This document shows positions 1-17,535 of a DNA stretch of 64,000 nt, one piece after another; within the stretch, counting starts at the first letter, position 1; every line of letters starts with the position of its first letter. The DNA comes from Punctularia strigosozonata HHB-11173 SS5 (Eukaryota > Basidiomycota > Agaricomycetes > Corticiales > Punctulariaceae), in NCBI RefSeq assembly GCF_000264995.1, contig NW_006767454.1, positions 218,088 through 282,087 of the forward strand, read 5' to 3'. The position numbers were made by a program, and so were the translations under genes. The notes under the pieces were generated by a model. The model searched no databases and was not told the DNA's origin. It saw only the letters and a list, made by a program, of their open reading frames with translations.

Positions 1-3000
1 CCCCTCTGGCCTCCGCTGAAGGTGCTCCTCCCATGGGCATGACTGCTGCCGCTGCCGCTGCCACCCTCCCCTCCAACTATGCTAATAATGCTGCCGCTAT
101 CTGAAACGTCGATCTTGCAGTTCAGGCAGCCAGACAAGCTGCTCTTCAAGCCAAGGAGGCCGCCCTTTCAAAGGCTCCCACATCCCACAGATCAATTATC
201 CAGTACACGGTGAAAAGCCTCCCTGAAGATTTCCCCTCGGTCTTGCATCTCAAACCAGATGACGCCCCCGCCTTCCTTGTTTGTGCAGATTACCAGTACA
301 CAGAATGCATTGCCTCTGACCTCATGGTGGAAGGGGCTTTGCACAAGACACTGGTCCATATTCAAGACTATAAGAAGCAATACCCCTCCCTCTTTCATCG
401 GAAGACAGCCTCACTCTCCTCACCCCCGACGTGGTGGCTATTAATGATTGCTCTTTCCCATTGGGTGCTGTCCAAGCCGGTATGTTCTTTGGCAGCTCTC
501 CATGAGAGGAGTTGCTAATTTCTAATAGGAGGGACACACACCGTTGGCATTAGCGATTATCTTAGGCAGCAAGGACACAGCAAAAGTCCCACTCTACTTT
601 GAGTATTTACATGGGGCCAAAGAGAAGATCAAGGCTTTTGACTCAAAGATAGTCTACACGACCCCCGGGAGATCACCTCCTCTGCCCTCAAGGACGAACA
701 TCGGTTCCAAGAATTGGCTAAGTACATACGCGTCATCTTAATGGAGCATTACTCTTCTAATTTCCCTTTGCATTTGACAGCACGTCCATCGACGAGCCAT
801 TCCTGCAGAAATGTCGGGAGGTTGTAGCAAGCAAACACCTCCTACTCGATACTTCCCCTAAAGATACCTAGGTGGGCCTATGTATTACGTTTTGATCCTT
901 GACTCATCAGGAAATTGATCAGATCCTTGCTAGGCCAACAGGAGGCATCAGGAAGAGGCAGCTTGGAGGTATCGAGCGCTGATAGTATTATCGTGCCAAA
1001 AACATGCAGGCGAGAAAAGCTGGAGACGTGTCAGCATCGGGTCGGTAAGTTGGAGAGGTCGGTGGAATCGAGTACGGATGCGGACCAAGCCTAAGCTCAT
1101 GCGCTAGGCTGCTACGCGCTCTGAGTCTGCAGGGAGAGAGAGTATAAAGCTTAGTCAATATTCGAACTGAAGTTCTACAGTACAGTTTGATGTTTTAAAT
1201 ACATAAAATGGAACAATGGTGAAGTCATAGATGCGGAGTTCAGAGGCACCACTTGACACACAAAGGACACATATGGAGATGAAAGGTACATGGAATACAA
1301 AGGGAACATATTGAGAGAAGGGGTGGAAGTAACAGTCCAAAAGATCCATTGCAAGCAACGGGAAACTAAAGTCTACAAAGGGAAACTATGATGTCAGATC
1401 AAAGGGAACAGGAATCAGGAAAGTCAGAGTTGAATCCGTTCAGAGATTCAGAATCACCGGGGTGTTGAGCCACCGGTGGCCCGGTGCATATGATAAATGT
1501 ATCCTGCTCTCAGCCGAAACAGGAAAGGCAGGATCGGTGTCGGCAAAGAAGATCGGCGGGGAGCAGATTGGTGTGACAACTACCAAGGGAATCAAATGGG
1601 AACAATGAGGATTTATCAGTGGATATATGTTGCTTTTTTGCTCACTCTCCATGTATGTTCTGTGGCCATGCGTGGTCTCAAGAACAACAAATGTGATGGC
1701 CTGAAACAAAGGCAAAGCACAGTGAAGAGTGTTTACACGTTATCAGAATGGGGCATGTGATCATTGACATAGGGGGTGCCTGGGTTCGGTGGCCCACATT
1801 GAAGTCAATGGACAGCAGGGCGGTGACAATGCTGAGCCATGCTTGTGCTACCAGCATAGACGCTCGATGACCAAGGAGTGGTCTGATATGGGCATCCTTG
1901 TAGTGGCTATACAGTGAGAAGGTCAAGGCAGATGCCATCTGTGAATCTGCACCACTGTTGCATGGTAGTATGCACCAATCTGCTTGCGCAAATGCGCTCA
2001 GCTCTGGGCCGACTTGCACAGAGTCAAGTCTCACTGAAAATGATGAGTCTTACAGTGAACTGATGTCCATCCCAAACAATCATCTAACCTTCCTCTACAA
2101 CGAGTGCTTACGCCCACTTGACCAGATCTATGATAGAGATGGAAATCTTCAAGTATCCATGGTGTTGCAAAATGTCTTTGTCTTTTTGTGTTTCATTCAG
2201 CATCTTGCCCGTGATGCAGACCACAACACGGTTGGCTGCATGACTGTCACAGAGGATACCCAGCTGATCAACTCGGACATGTATTAGTGTACAGTTGTCC
2301 CAACAATAATTGCCAGAACGTGTGTATACTGTATTACCACGCATTCAAAACATCCATATAGTCTGGTTCTGACTCCCCAGAGCTTGCGGCAGTTGGAGTT
2401 GGTTATCATCTGGGATCTGGTAGGTGTGTGGTAGACTGTGACTGTGATATGACTGTCAAGTGACCCCTGCCAAAACGTGATGAAATCATGATTTTGGCGT
2501 GATATACTGTCACATGTGGTGATGCCCAATTCCTGCCCCCGTTTATCTCCGACTCTCGCTGATGCTGATTGTTGCCGTGCTTGCTGTGCTATTACAGCCA
2601 CATGCCTTGAACAACTTTATCACATTATTGACCCCTATCGGCCCCGTCTCACATGACTGTCGCCTGCGTCTATCTAGACTGCCCACTGTGTACATCAATT
2701 GTTTGCAGCGCAATGCGACCCTACCTGGTTTACAGTGAAAGAGGCAAAAATGAGCAAATATGTCAATCACCGCGGTACTTCAGATACAGCTGTGTTCTGG
2801 ATTGTTGCACCCATCATCGAGGACTACACGGGCACTGACAGATGCCAGCTGGGAGACACTGCTTCCCATATCCGTGGTGTCAGGGGATTGGGTCTCGCAT
2901 TCAAGTTCAATAGGTTTGTCGTGTTACTCGGGATGTTGTATGATCCACAAAAGCCAGTGTATGCTAATCTATATTCCAGTTCACACCACGTATCTGATCT

Positions 3001-3400
3001 TGTGTATTTGCATAGTAAACATCCAGTTATATGACAGTGCATTGGAGTACAACACACGTGCGGGCAAGTTACAGGGCGGATACACAGGACAGAGCACAGC
3101 AAAGAGCCCGTCCAAATTTGCGAAGTTCCAAAGGTCAGGGAAGACATCCCTTCAGTTCTCAGAATCTAGTAAGCATGGTTTCATTGGTGCCTTGCATACT
3201 TTCTCATGAAATATGTAGTCCCGATTTTTGATGGCACGAAGATGTCGAAGGTTACTCCAAACGAGCCAGGCTTTCAACCATTGTCACTGCCACCATACAA
3301 CGGTGACCTTCATGAATCTACTGCTCTGATTGAGTTTTCGACGAACATGTACACCGATAAGAACGGTGTGGATTGTGTCTCTCTGAGCCTCCTTTCCATC
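1..3400. pseudogene. Decayed coding relics, no intact gene
   Basis: No complete gene is visible. On +, positions about 115-780 hold a protein-like stretch (an Ala/Gln-rich segment, then residues such as SLPEDFPSVLHLKPDD and LLISNRRDT) that can only be followed by switching frame and passing stops, so it reads as a broken gene. Further open stretches at about 1,960-2,290 and 3,205-3,420 on + have natural-looking composition but no start, splice or family signature I recognise. Mobile-element or duplicated-gene remains are likely but unproven. Confidence 0.35.
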
Positions 3401-3561
3401 ACCGTCTTGCTGCGCCCCTGAAATCGTTGAATAATGTTTGCGAGTGCCTGTCTGCATGTATTTTACATTTGTCAAGAAAATTTGATGGTGAGAAAAGTAA
3501 TGGGGGGAGTCGGACCGGCGCGCACCCTGGTGCGGCGCCATACCCCCACGTCAAAATATGT

Positions 3562-3663
3562 CGACACCTGCAGGATTCGAACCTGCGCCCTCAGAGAGGA
3601 AGAGATGTTTCGCACGGTTGTCACCATTCGAATCTCTCGCTTTAACCACTCAGCCAAAGTGCC
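3562..3663 (-). tRNA. tRNA-Ser(CGA) with a 20-nt intron
   Basis: Read on the minus strand this folds as a serine tRNA. The 7-bp acceptor stem GGCACTT/AGGTGTC has two G-U pairs and is followed by discriminator G. The D-arm contains GAGTGGTTAA and the anticodon stem is AGAGA/TCTCT. A long variable arm (CCTC/GAGG) is typical of serine isoacceptors, and the T-arm is GCAGG-TTCGAAT-CCTGC. The anticodon loop reads TTCGAA followed by a 20-nt intron at the canonical position after base 37, giving anticodon CGA for UCG codons. The mature length is 82 nt, normal for tRNA-Ser. A T-run suited to Pol III termination follows at 3,553-3,556. The fold is seen directly; decoding follows from the anticodon. Confidence 0.93.
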
Positions 3664-4036
3664 TTAACATTATGAAGGTCTTTATGTGTATAGATGAGGT
3701 GAATTTCCGTTCATGGACATTAGTGCTTTTCTCTAGTTTGCCTTCATAGACATTTCCCTCAAACGCGGAGTCTCATGTATCCTTGCGCCATCTCTTATCA
3801 CCCCTTCATGCAATGGTGTACAGCAGAAGATCTGCTCATGATAATCACTGGTGCTCTGCATCGAGGATCTTGCCCGGCTGGGTGTGCTTGTCCGCCTTTG
3901 TTCTCCCGTTTTGTCCTTTACCTTCACTTGAAGGCGATGTTTGAATAAAAGAAGCTGTGCGAAGCTACCATGCTATCGATAAAAGGCATTCATTCTCCAA
4001 CTCGACTGGATCATACAACAACGTACCCCTGCGATC
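3664..4036. other. Intergenic, nothing recognised
   Basis: About 370 bp between the tRNA and the first MYND gene. It presumably holds the MYND promoter; I see no clear TATA box or other gene. Confidence 0.5.
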
Positions 4037-4900
4037 ATGTCTGGTGAAGAGCTGGACGTCAGTGTTTGCGTATTTGGCCAGTGCGTTTACGCCATCTTTC
4101 ATAGTCCCCGCGCCGCTAATGTCGCACTCTGCCATGCACTCAGCGGCGACAGGCAACTTGACCTGAAGATACGCCCTCGATACCCTCGCTCTGGTATGTC
4201 CAATACGGAAGAGGCCGAGTGGAAGTACGTCTACCTTGAATCCATCTCGAAGAACATCCAGCACAGCGGCCCGTGGGACTGCGAATTCTGCGGTGGGTGC
4301 CGTCCCCCATCCTCGACGTAGCTTACGCCACTCGAGACAGGCAAACCAGCCCGCGTCACACTTTCCTCGGTTGCCTCATACCGAGACCGCCCAGAGGTCT
4401 ACGTCTATGTCCGTCTCACCCGTAGCTTCATTCAGAGCCCTCGTCGAACGCTGACTGCCGTACTCCCGCTCTTCTGACAGTTGCACGCCTTGTGCAGTGC
4501 TGATCCAGGGCCGTGTAGGACCGCCTACAACACAAAGGAACGCGAGGCGGCAGAGCGCGCCGGCTACCCGAACTACGCTCCTTCGCCGTACCCACCCTTG
4601 AACGATCCCGCCCGGCCATACCCGCTCCTCGCGAGCTGCGCCGGATGCAAGAAAGATAGCACCGCCGACGTGGCGCCGTGGAACAATGAAGGCCTCATGC
4701 GTTGCTCCGGGTGCAAGCTGACCCGTTATTGCGGGTACGATCTTCGTGGCTGTCTTTCATGAGGACCCGAAGGGGCGAACCATGGTCTGATGATATATAG
4801 GGTGTCCTGTCAGCGTCAGGACTGGCCATCACACAAGAAATTTTGCAAAGTCGCGGGACACCCGTCATGGAAGGGAGAGGCGACCGCGAGTCAGGAATGA
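4037..4900 (+). CDS. MYND-type zinc-finger protein (copy 1)
   Basis: Proposed exons are 4037-4080, 4144-4292, 4341-4408, 4481-4734 and 4801-4900, summing to 615 nt and 204 aa. The MYND finger lies in the C-terminal half: LASCAGCKK, then LMRCSGCKLTRYCG, then SCQRQDWPSHKKFCK. This gives the Cys/His ladder of a MYND finger, a zinc-binding protein-interaction module. An upstream Cys pair (WDCEFCG) sits just before intron 2. The donor of exon 3 is the least certain junction. The same exon/intron plan recurs in copies near 20.4 kb and 32.8 kb. No SET or other catalytic domain accompanies the finger, so the role is unknown; it could be transcriptional or scaffold-like. Confidence 0.8.
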
Positions 4901-5111
4901 GACCGGTACTGCTATGTTGACATGTTTAGCTTGCCTACGTCCACGTTCAAAAATTTTCGTACACAGGCCGGACACGTAGTATATAAATGTATTCTCTGAC
5001 ATGCACTATGTAGCTCTGTGACCTGTTCCAGAAATCTCAATACCAATACATGAGTGGGCCGTTCAACCGTTGAACGAAGTGACATACAGTATCCCGACTG
5101 CACGATGATCT

Positions 5112-6636
5112 ATGTCTCAGCCACCACCACCACCATCTCCTCTCCGCATCCTCCGGATACACGGAGACGAGATCAGCACTCTCGCCTTCTCAAACGACAA
5201 TGAGCGATTGTACTCGGGCGACACCTCTGGTCGAGTGGTGATCACCTCGACGCGTACGATGCGCCCCCTGGCCGCCTGGAACGCGCATACAGACGGCATA
5301 CTGGGCGTCCAAGAATGGGGGAACTCCGTCATCACGTCTGTTCCGTCCTTCGCTCGACCCGAGACGCCGTAGACCGACCTGAGCGTTGGATCGTCAGATA
5401 GACACGGCCGAGATAACAAGTTGCATGTATGGAAGCGCGTCCTGGCGCCTTCAATATCGGTGGGGGATTCCGCTGCGGTGCATGAAGATACGAAACCCGA
5501 TCTGCTGTACTCGATGGACGTGAATGCATTGAACTACTGCCGATTCTCTCTGTGGTCCTTACCATCAAACGACGACGAGGAACCTCAAGCCCTTGTTGCT
5601 CTTCCGAACCTCGTTGAGTCGTCAATGGTGTGTAATCCGTTAGGCCTGTCGATCTACATTCTTGCTCACCGAACTCGAAGGCCGATGTCTGGTCATTACC
5701 CGCTCGAGATCGTCTTCACGCGGCCATAGGCAAGAAGGGAGGCTCGACGCCTGCCATTGATGGACGAGGCGAATACGGTATGACGTCCTCTCACCTCCCC
5801 ATCTCTGAGACGACAACTGACGCATTTGCGCAGGGATCATCATGTCCATGCACCTCTTCGAATATCAGCACCCCGCCACGTCCACTCAGCGCGATCTACG
5901 ACTCCTACTCGGATACGAAAGCGGTGCCGTCACACTGTGGAGCTACACTCGCGATTGGCATCAGAAGTCCATCGAAGGCATGGGATGGGAGAGCCGGTGG
6001 ACGGCTAAATTGCACGTCGAGTCCGGCACGTCTGCGTTCCTCCTCCCCATACATACATTCCAGAGATCTAACCTCACACGGATGCAGTTATGTCAATGGC
6101 GGTCACGCCGGATCGCAGGACTGCGTTCACGGTTTCTGCCGATCATCTTGTGGGACGATACGATGTAGAGGTAGGCAGCACTGAAATACTGTCCGTAGGC
6201 TTGACGTTTTATGTCGTATGAGTAGGGTGCAGAATCTTCTGTGGAAGCAGGCTGTAAAGCCTATCCGATCAAGCAGGTCGGAAACGCCGCCGTCGCGATC
6301 CGCGATGACGGCCGGATCTGTGCCATCGCGGGCTGGGATGGCAGGTACGCTATGCTCGAATCTTTCAGTTCCAGAAATCCCGTTCATGCCATAGAGCACA
6401 GGGTTCGATTGTTCAGCACGAAAAGTCTAAAACCTCTGGGCACATTGAGCTATCATAAAGGAAGTTGTCAAACTGTACATTTCGCGAGGACCCGATATTC
6501 TCAAGGTGTACAAGACGAGGCCGATGACGACGACGAGATAGACGACGCCGAGAAGCGCAGGCGCGGGCAGTGGTTGGTCAGCGGCGGAAAGGACTCTAGG
6601 ATCGCAATTTGGCCTCTCATGAGCTTTACAAAGTGA
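5112..6636 (+). CDS. ASA1: ASTRA-associated protein 1-like WD40 protein
   Basis: Proposed exons are 5112-5335, 5402-5627, 5681-5777, 5834-6025, 6088-6170, 6226-6344 and 6402-6636, summing to 1,176 nt and 391 aa. The protein is a WD-repeat beta-propeller. It starts with a short proline run, then RILRIHGDEISTLAF and a GD-type blade end, and closes with QWLVSGGKDSRIAIWPL. Order, length and the closing blade fit the ASA1/GNB1L family. In yeast that family belongs to the ASTRA/TTT chaperone system that matures PI3K-like kinases (TOR, ATM, Tra1). The junction at 6025/6026 only keeps frame if a GC-AG intron is used. An acidic DDDDE patch lies in a loop of the last exon. The identification is inferred from family resemblance. 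Confidence 0.78.
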
Positions 6637-7972
6637 TAACCAACTTCGGCGCCGCAGCGTTTGACGTAGCAGGTATCTGCTTGCTTGTGACTTTGTCATG
6701 TTTATTGACTACCTATGCTCTGCTCCGTAGACTTTCAACGAGCACTGTATATCATGTATGAAAAAACTCAATTGCAAACCTCATGGTCACTATCTCCGTC
6801 TCCATTTCTTCGCGGATTCAGCGCGCGAGGTCCTCGCGAGAGATCTATCATCGATCCGTCATCCTCTCAGGATGTACCTACCCGTCAGGACGTGATGTAT
6901 AGCGCTCGCGCCACTAGCTACAGCCGCCGTTCGCACACCTTTGGCGCCCAATCCCTCCGTCCATCTCGTTCCTGGATACGGGATCGAGCTCGCAACACGT
7001 AACTGTGCGATGCCGGGAAATGTGGAACTCCGGGTTAATCATGCAGAGGCAAACGCCACGCAGTCGTGTTGCTGATTCTGAGTGGAATGTTGGTCTCACC
7101 TTCCGCTTACGGGGGTTTCAACGTGTCATGATCAGCTGTGCGAACTATCACAATGAGTCAGTTGCTCAGTTCGGCTCTATTCACGGACTCAAAGCAATCA
7201 CAGCCTACAATGCAGACATTTGACCTGCTCCTCCGCTTCAATAACCCATATCGCCAGCGATTTACGTTAGGAAAGGTTGAGGCTCGGAGCCCCACTACAT
7301 TGAAAGTTTGCTGTCACCCCAGAAACAGGACCGGCTATATCATATCATTTCGCAAAATGGGAGCTGCACCTTGCCTAGGCTCGAAATCGCTCGAGCGAGT
7401 CACGGCTGTTCATCTAGCATCGTACGGCGACTTCGCTGCGTTCGGTCCTTTCAACTCCTGGCTGTAGGTTGACCGTCTTCCCGGCCATTCCTTGGCTCAA
7501 TATAGTTGCTTTCCTGCAACGCATACAAAATCACGGCGTTCATAACGCTTCCAACAGCGATCAACGGGACTGGCTCATCCTACATACTTGCTCACTCAGC
7601 GAGGAAGAACCCATCATGACCCACCCGAACCACACTGTGCCGATCCTCTCACAAATGTATGCTTTTGGAGGCACCGACCGGGACGAGATCCTTGACGGCG
7701 CGGCGTTATGCTGTTGTATCGTGCGAGGTCTTGCTCTCCCATCGACGAGTCAAGCAAGTGTTAACAAGAGCTTGATCAGCGAATGGGCGAAAAACGGAGG
7801 TTTCGATGACGCCATTCACGCTACGTACATACGGTGACTGCGGGGAAATCTTTGACTTTGCACTTCAAGACCGAAGGATTCGTCCTGGACCACTCGCAGG
7901 CTTTCAACTTGGAGCACCAACTTCATAAGCGTTATCTTGATCCATCGCATTGTGCATATACACGAGCCTATA
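6637..7972. other. Intergenic region with unassigned open stretches
   Basis: About 1.3 kb between the ASA1-like and NmrA-like genes. Two adjacent + stretches, 7138-7467 and 7469-7837, are open for 109 and 122 codons. They lie in different frames, show no domain signature, and have no splice signals that clearly join them. They may be 5' untranslated sequence or an unrecognised gene. Confidence 0.35.
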
Positions 7973-8925
7973 ATGAACACGATCAAGCAAGTCGCGGTAG
8001 CAGGAGTAAGCGTACATTCCCACTCATCGCATGTCATTGATCGCTGATCCTCGCGCCGCAGGCAACTGGCAACATCGGCATTCCCATTGTCAAATCCTTG
8101 CTTGCAGCCAGATTTACCGTGATCGTACTGTCCCGATCGGATAAGCCTACCAACCTCCCGGGCGGCGTCATTGTCCGGAATGTCGACTACGACTCCGTAG
8201 AATCGCTCGCCGCTGCTCTCCAAGGTGTGGATGCGGTGGTCTCCACTGTAGCCGCCGCTGCAGTCCCCGCTCAGACCAAGCTCGTCGACGCCGCGGTCAT
8301 CGCCGGCGTCCAACGCTTCCTCCCTGCCGAATACGGGAGCAACGTGGACGATACCGCTACTCGAGTGCTTCCCGTCTTCGCTTCGAAAGTGGCAGTACAG
8401 GACTACCTGAAGAAGGTCACCTCTGGATCGAGCCTTACTTACTCCCTCGTCCAGACCGGGCCGTTCCTCGACCGAGGCCTTCTGCTCGGCTTTCTGCTCG
8501 GCTCCTTGAAGGATCGCAAGGTGGAGATCGTTGATGGAGGGGTGAAACGGTTTAGCTCGACGTTGATGCCCACTTTCGCGAAGGCCGTCGCGTCCGTTCT
8601 TCATCATCCAGAGGATACGAAGAACCGGACCGTGCTCATCCAAGACGCGGTCGTCACCCAGAACCAGCTTCTGAACATCGCAAAGGAGTTGACGCCAGGC
8701 GCTGAATGGTCCGTTACACACAGCAAGTCCGAGGACCTGAAGAAAAGGGCGGACAAGAAGATTGCGCAGGGCATACACGACATTCAAGTGTTTGTCTGGC
8801 AGCTCAAACACTGGCAGTTCAACGAACGTTTCGACACCGTGTTCCAGAAGCCAGACAATGAGTTGCTTGGGATTACGACGATCTCGGACGAGGAATTACG
8901 GGAGTTTGTGAAGGCTGCCCTCTAA
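7973..8925 (+). CDS. NmrA-like / isoflavone-reductase-family NAD(P)-binding protein
   Basis: Two exons (7973-8005 and 8062-8925) give 298 aa. The start is chosen because the first exon supplies the beta-strand before the dinucleotide loop: VAVAGATGNIG, with the glycine pattern GxxGxxG at residues 11-17, is formed across the intron. Later features fit the atypical SDR group of NmrA/PCBER proteins: an acidic residue after strand beta-2 is replaced by SRSDKP (an NADP-type basic patch), then RFLPAEYGSN and a long C-terminal substrate lobe. Fungal members act as NADPH-sensing regulators or reductases of aromatic compounds; the substrate cannot be told. It converges on the ABC transporter with about 70 bp between stop codons. 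Confidence 0.88.
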
Positions 8926-8994
8926 CTGAAATCGCGGATTCCATCAAGGAATCCAAACACTGTATGATCCGTAATATTATGATGTCTAGGTATC

Positions 8995-15459
<6,465 letters not shown>

Positions 15460-17535
15460 CTTATCCGTCGTCTGACCGCGTCCACCGAGGAAAGTGGATG
15501 TTTAAGAGACCGACAGGGAATGCGACAAGCGCGATCACTGACATCAGTACGTTCATCCCCATCTGACTTTTAAAGGGCCTGCCGGAATGGCACGTCCTAA
15601 TTTTGACCCTACGCCGCATGTGGGGAAGGCCTGGGAGGGAGCGAGAGCGATAAGTCGGCAACGCATCGGCAAGCGAAGCGCGGAGGACTCGGGAACGTTG
15701 TATGGATCGTGACAACTTCAAGAGGGGCAGGCATCGCCGGCGTGAACGAACGCTGGGATAAGGCAAGATGTATGTTGACCGCAATCCATGCGCAGGCGAT
15801 CAGTGTATGTGACTAAGTAATAAGGAAAGTGCGTAAGCGTGCAGGGCTGCAGGCGTTCGGTCCATCCGCGCGTCAGCTTGCAATTGTGCACTGCTCGTCC
15901 AGGTCTGGGCTGCTGATGCGATTCGCTAAAGTTTGATTCTGGTATAAGGCACCTGGAGTTTATCTGATAAAAGCCGCGTTGATTCACGTCATATTAAGTC
16001 CGTGCTTTGTTTTTGAATTAGGACAAATTCGTGTGCTGCGATTGAACCCGGGGTCCGAGTCTACGGACCCCATTATTGGATCGATTGAAGGTGGACGTTC
16101 ATATGGTGACGACATCGCCATGTCGGATTCCAAGGTCCGGTCGATGGTCAAAACGCGGAGAGCAATAAGCAACAGGGGGATCCAGAGAGGTGATAGCTTC
16201 AACCGACGAGATATGCTAATCGTTGCAGCCTTCTAAACAGCTTGCGTATAGGAACGGCACAGCTGCATTACTATGGCGCCATTGAAGCACACTCGCACGC
16301 GACGGAAACCTGGGTTCAGACACTTATGTAGAAGTACAGTTGGGTATCATCATCGCGATGTCGGCATGCGACCCCATCGCCTACATCAGTTCGATCTCAT
16401 AAACCGCAGGCGACGCTCAGCAGAGCGCGCCGGGGACGCGGTCCATCGAGAGGCTATTGCTGTGCGTGCAAACTTGGAAGCAAGGTGGTAAGAAGCTTCA
16501 GTGCAGGTCTGAGAGCTTTGATCTCGCTCGGGCAATCCACGGATGGTATTAGGAGCGAGATCAATAGAGTCTGCTCGCACGGCCCGGAAGTCACTAGACA
16601 ACGACCATGTACGGCGCTGCGTTCGCCGTCGACGGATGAGCTCCACACGCGACCTAGTACGTGAAAGTTGTTGAAAGTGAGTTTAGGTCGATTCCGTCCC
16701 TGAACCATAAGTCGAGCCTAACAGTACCCCGCAGCGCCCGAGGCCCTCCAGGTACGCGTGGACCGTCGATGGTGTGTCGCCTGTATGTTGCCTCAAAGAA
16801 TTCATTTCGAGCTAAACCCGTAGCCCCGGACGCGACATGGTACGTGAGGGCCGTCACTGGTGAGTATTTAATTAAGCCTGGCAGACAGAGCTAACCGACG
16901 ATCCCGTAGCGCCCGAGGCAACCTGGTATGCAAGAGCGAGTAATCAAGTCTTGGTCACTCATAGTCTTAGCTGAACGAGACGGGTTCGTAGAACCTGAGG
17001 AGGCGTGCGGATAAGGAGCCTATCGATCGTGAGTGATTCCGGAGACCTTTCATCGTGCTGACAGTAGCAGAACGTTATTTCATAGTCATCCAGACAGCCA
17101 GGTACGCGAAGACGTAAGGAGGCGAGGGTGTCGATCATGCCTCGAATTTCTACCGCGGATATTTCAAGGAGATAACAGAGGCTTATCTGGAGTTCAATAG
17201 GCGGCTAGGTTCACAGCAAATTTGAGCGATGGAAGCTGGAAGATTTGGACAACACTCACAGATGATCATGGTCGAGGACCAAGAGAGACTAAGTAAGAAG
17301 CTGAACTGCCGCCTTCGTGCCCGCTATCACGGTAGCACGTGCCCGAAACACTGATCCTCCGCATCGATATCGGGCGGCACGGATGTAGAATACATACGGT
17401 ACCTACTCATCCTCGTATAGTGAGCGTGCTAGACGTGTGTTTCAGAGCTCGCACCCTTCTTCATTCTTTATCAATACAAAGCGTGTTCCGGCCATAGATA
17501 ATCATCTTCCACCTTCCTCATGAGTACGTGCATGG
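15460..17535. other. Unassigned region with a possible micro-exon gene (about 16.3-17.35 kb, +)
   Basis: No conventional gene is clear. Between 16,640 and 17,100 there is a series of short segments preceded by CAG or TAG and followed by GTACG/GTATG. The acceptors end at about 16,734, 16,823, 16,909 and 16,990. Four of the intervening gaps contain CTAAC- or CTGAAC-type branch points at the right distance. Segments are 16-17 nt long, and joining them leaves one frame open through several junctions. Downstream, segments reading EITEAYLEFNRRL and MVEDQERLSKKLN also look coding. Start, end and product are unknown. Confidence 0.3.

Noticed and set aside
15461-15784. Possible upstream first exon of the ABC transporter with a hydrophobic stretch (MGMNVLMSVIALVAFPVGLL)
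   Set aside because: No splice donor/acceptor pair of acceptable length joins it to the downstream start at 15459.
16035-16080. tRNA-like sequence around TTGAACCCGGGGTCCGAG
   Set aside because: No matching T-arm stem, acceptor or anticodon arm could be drawn.
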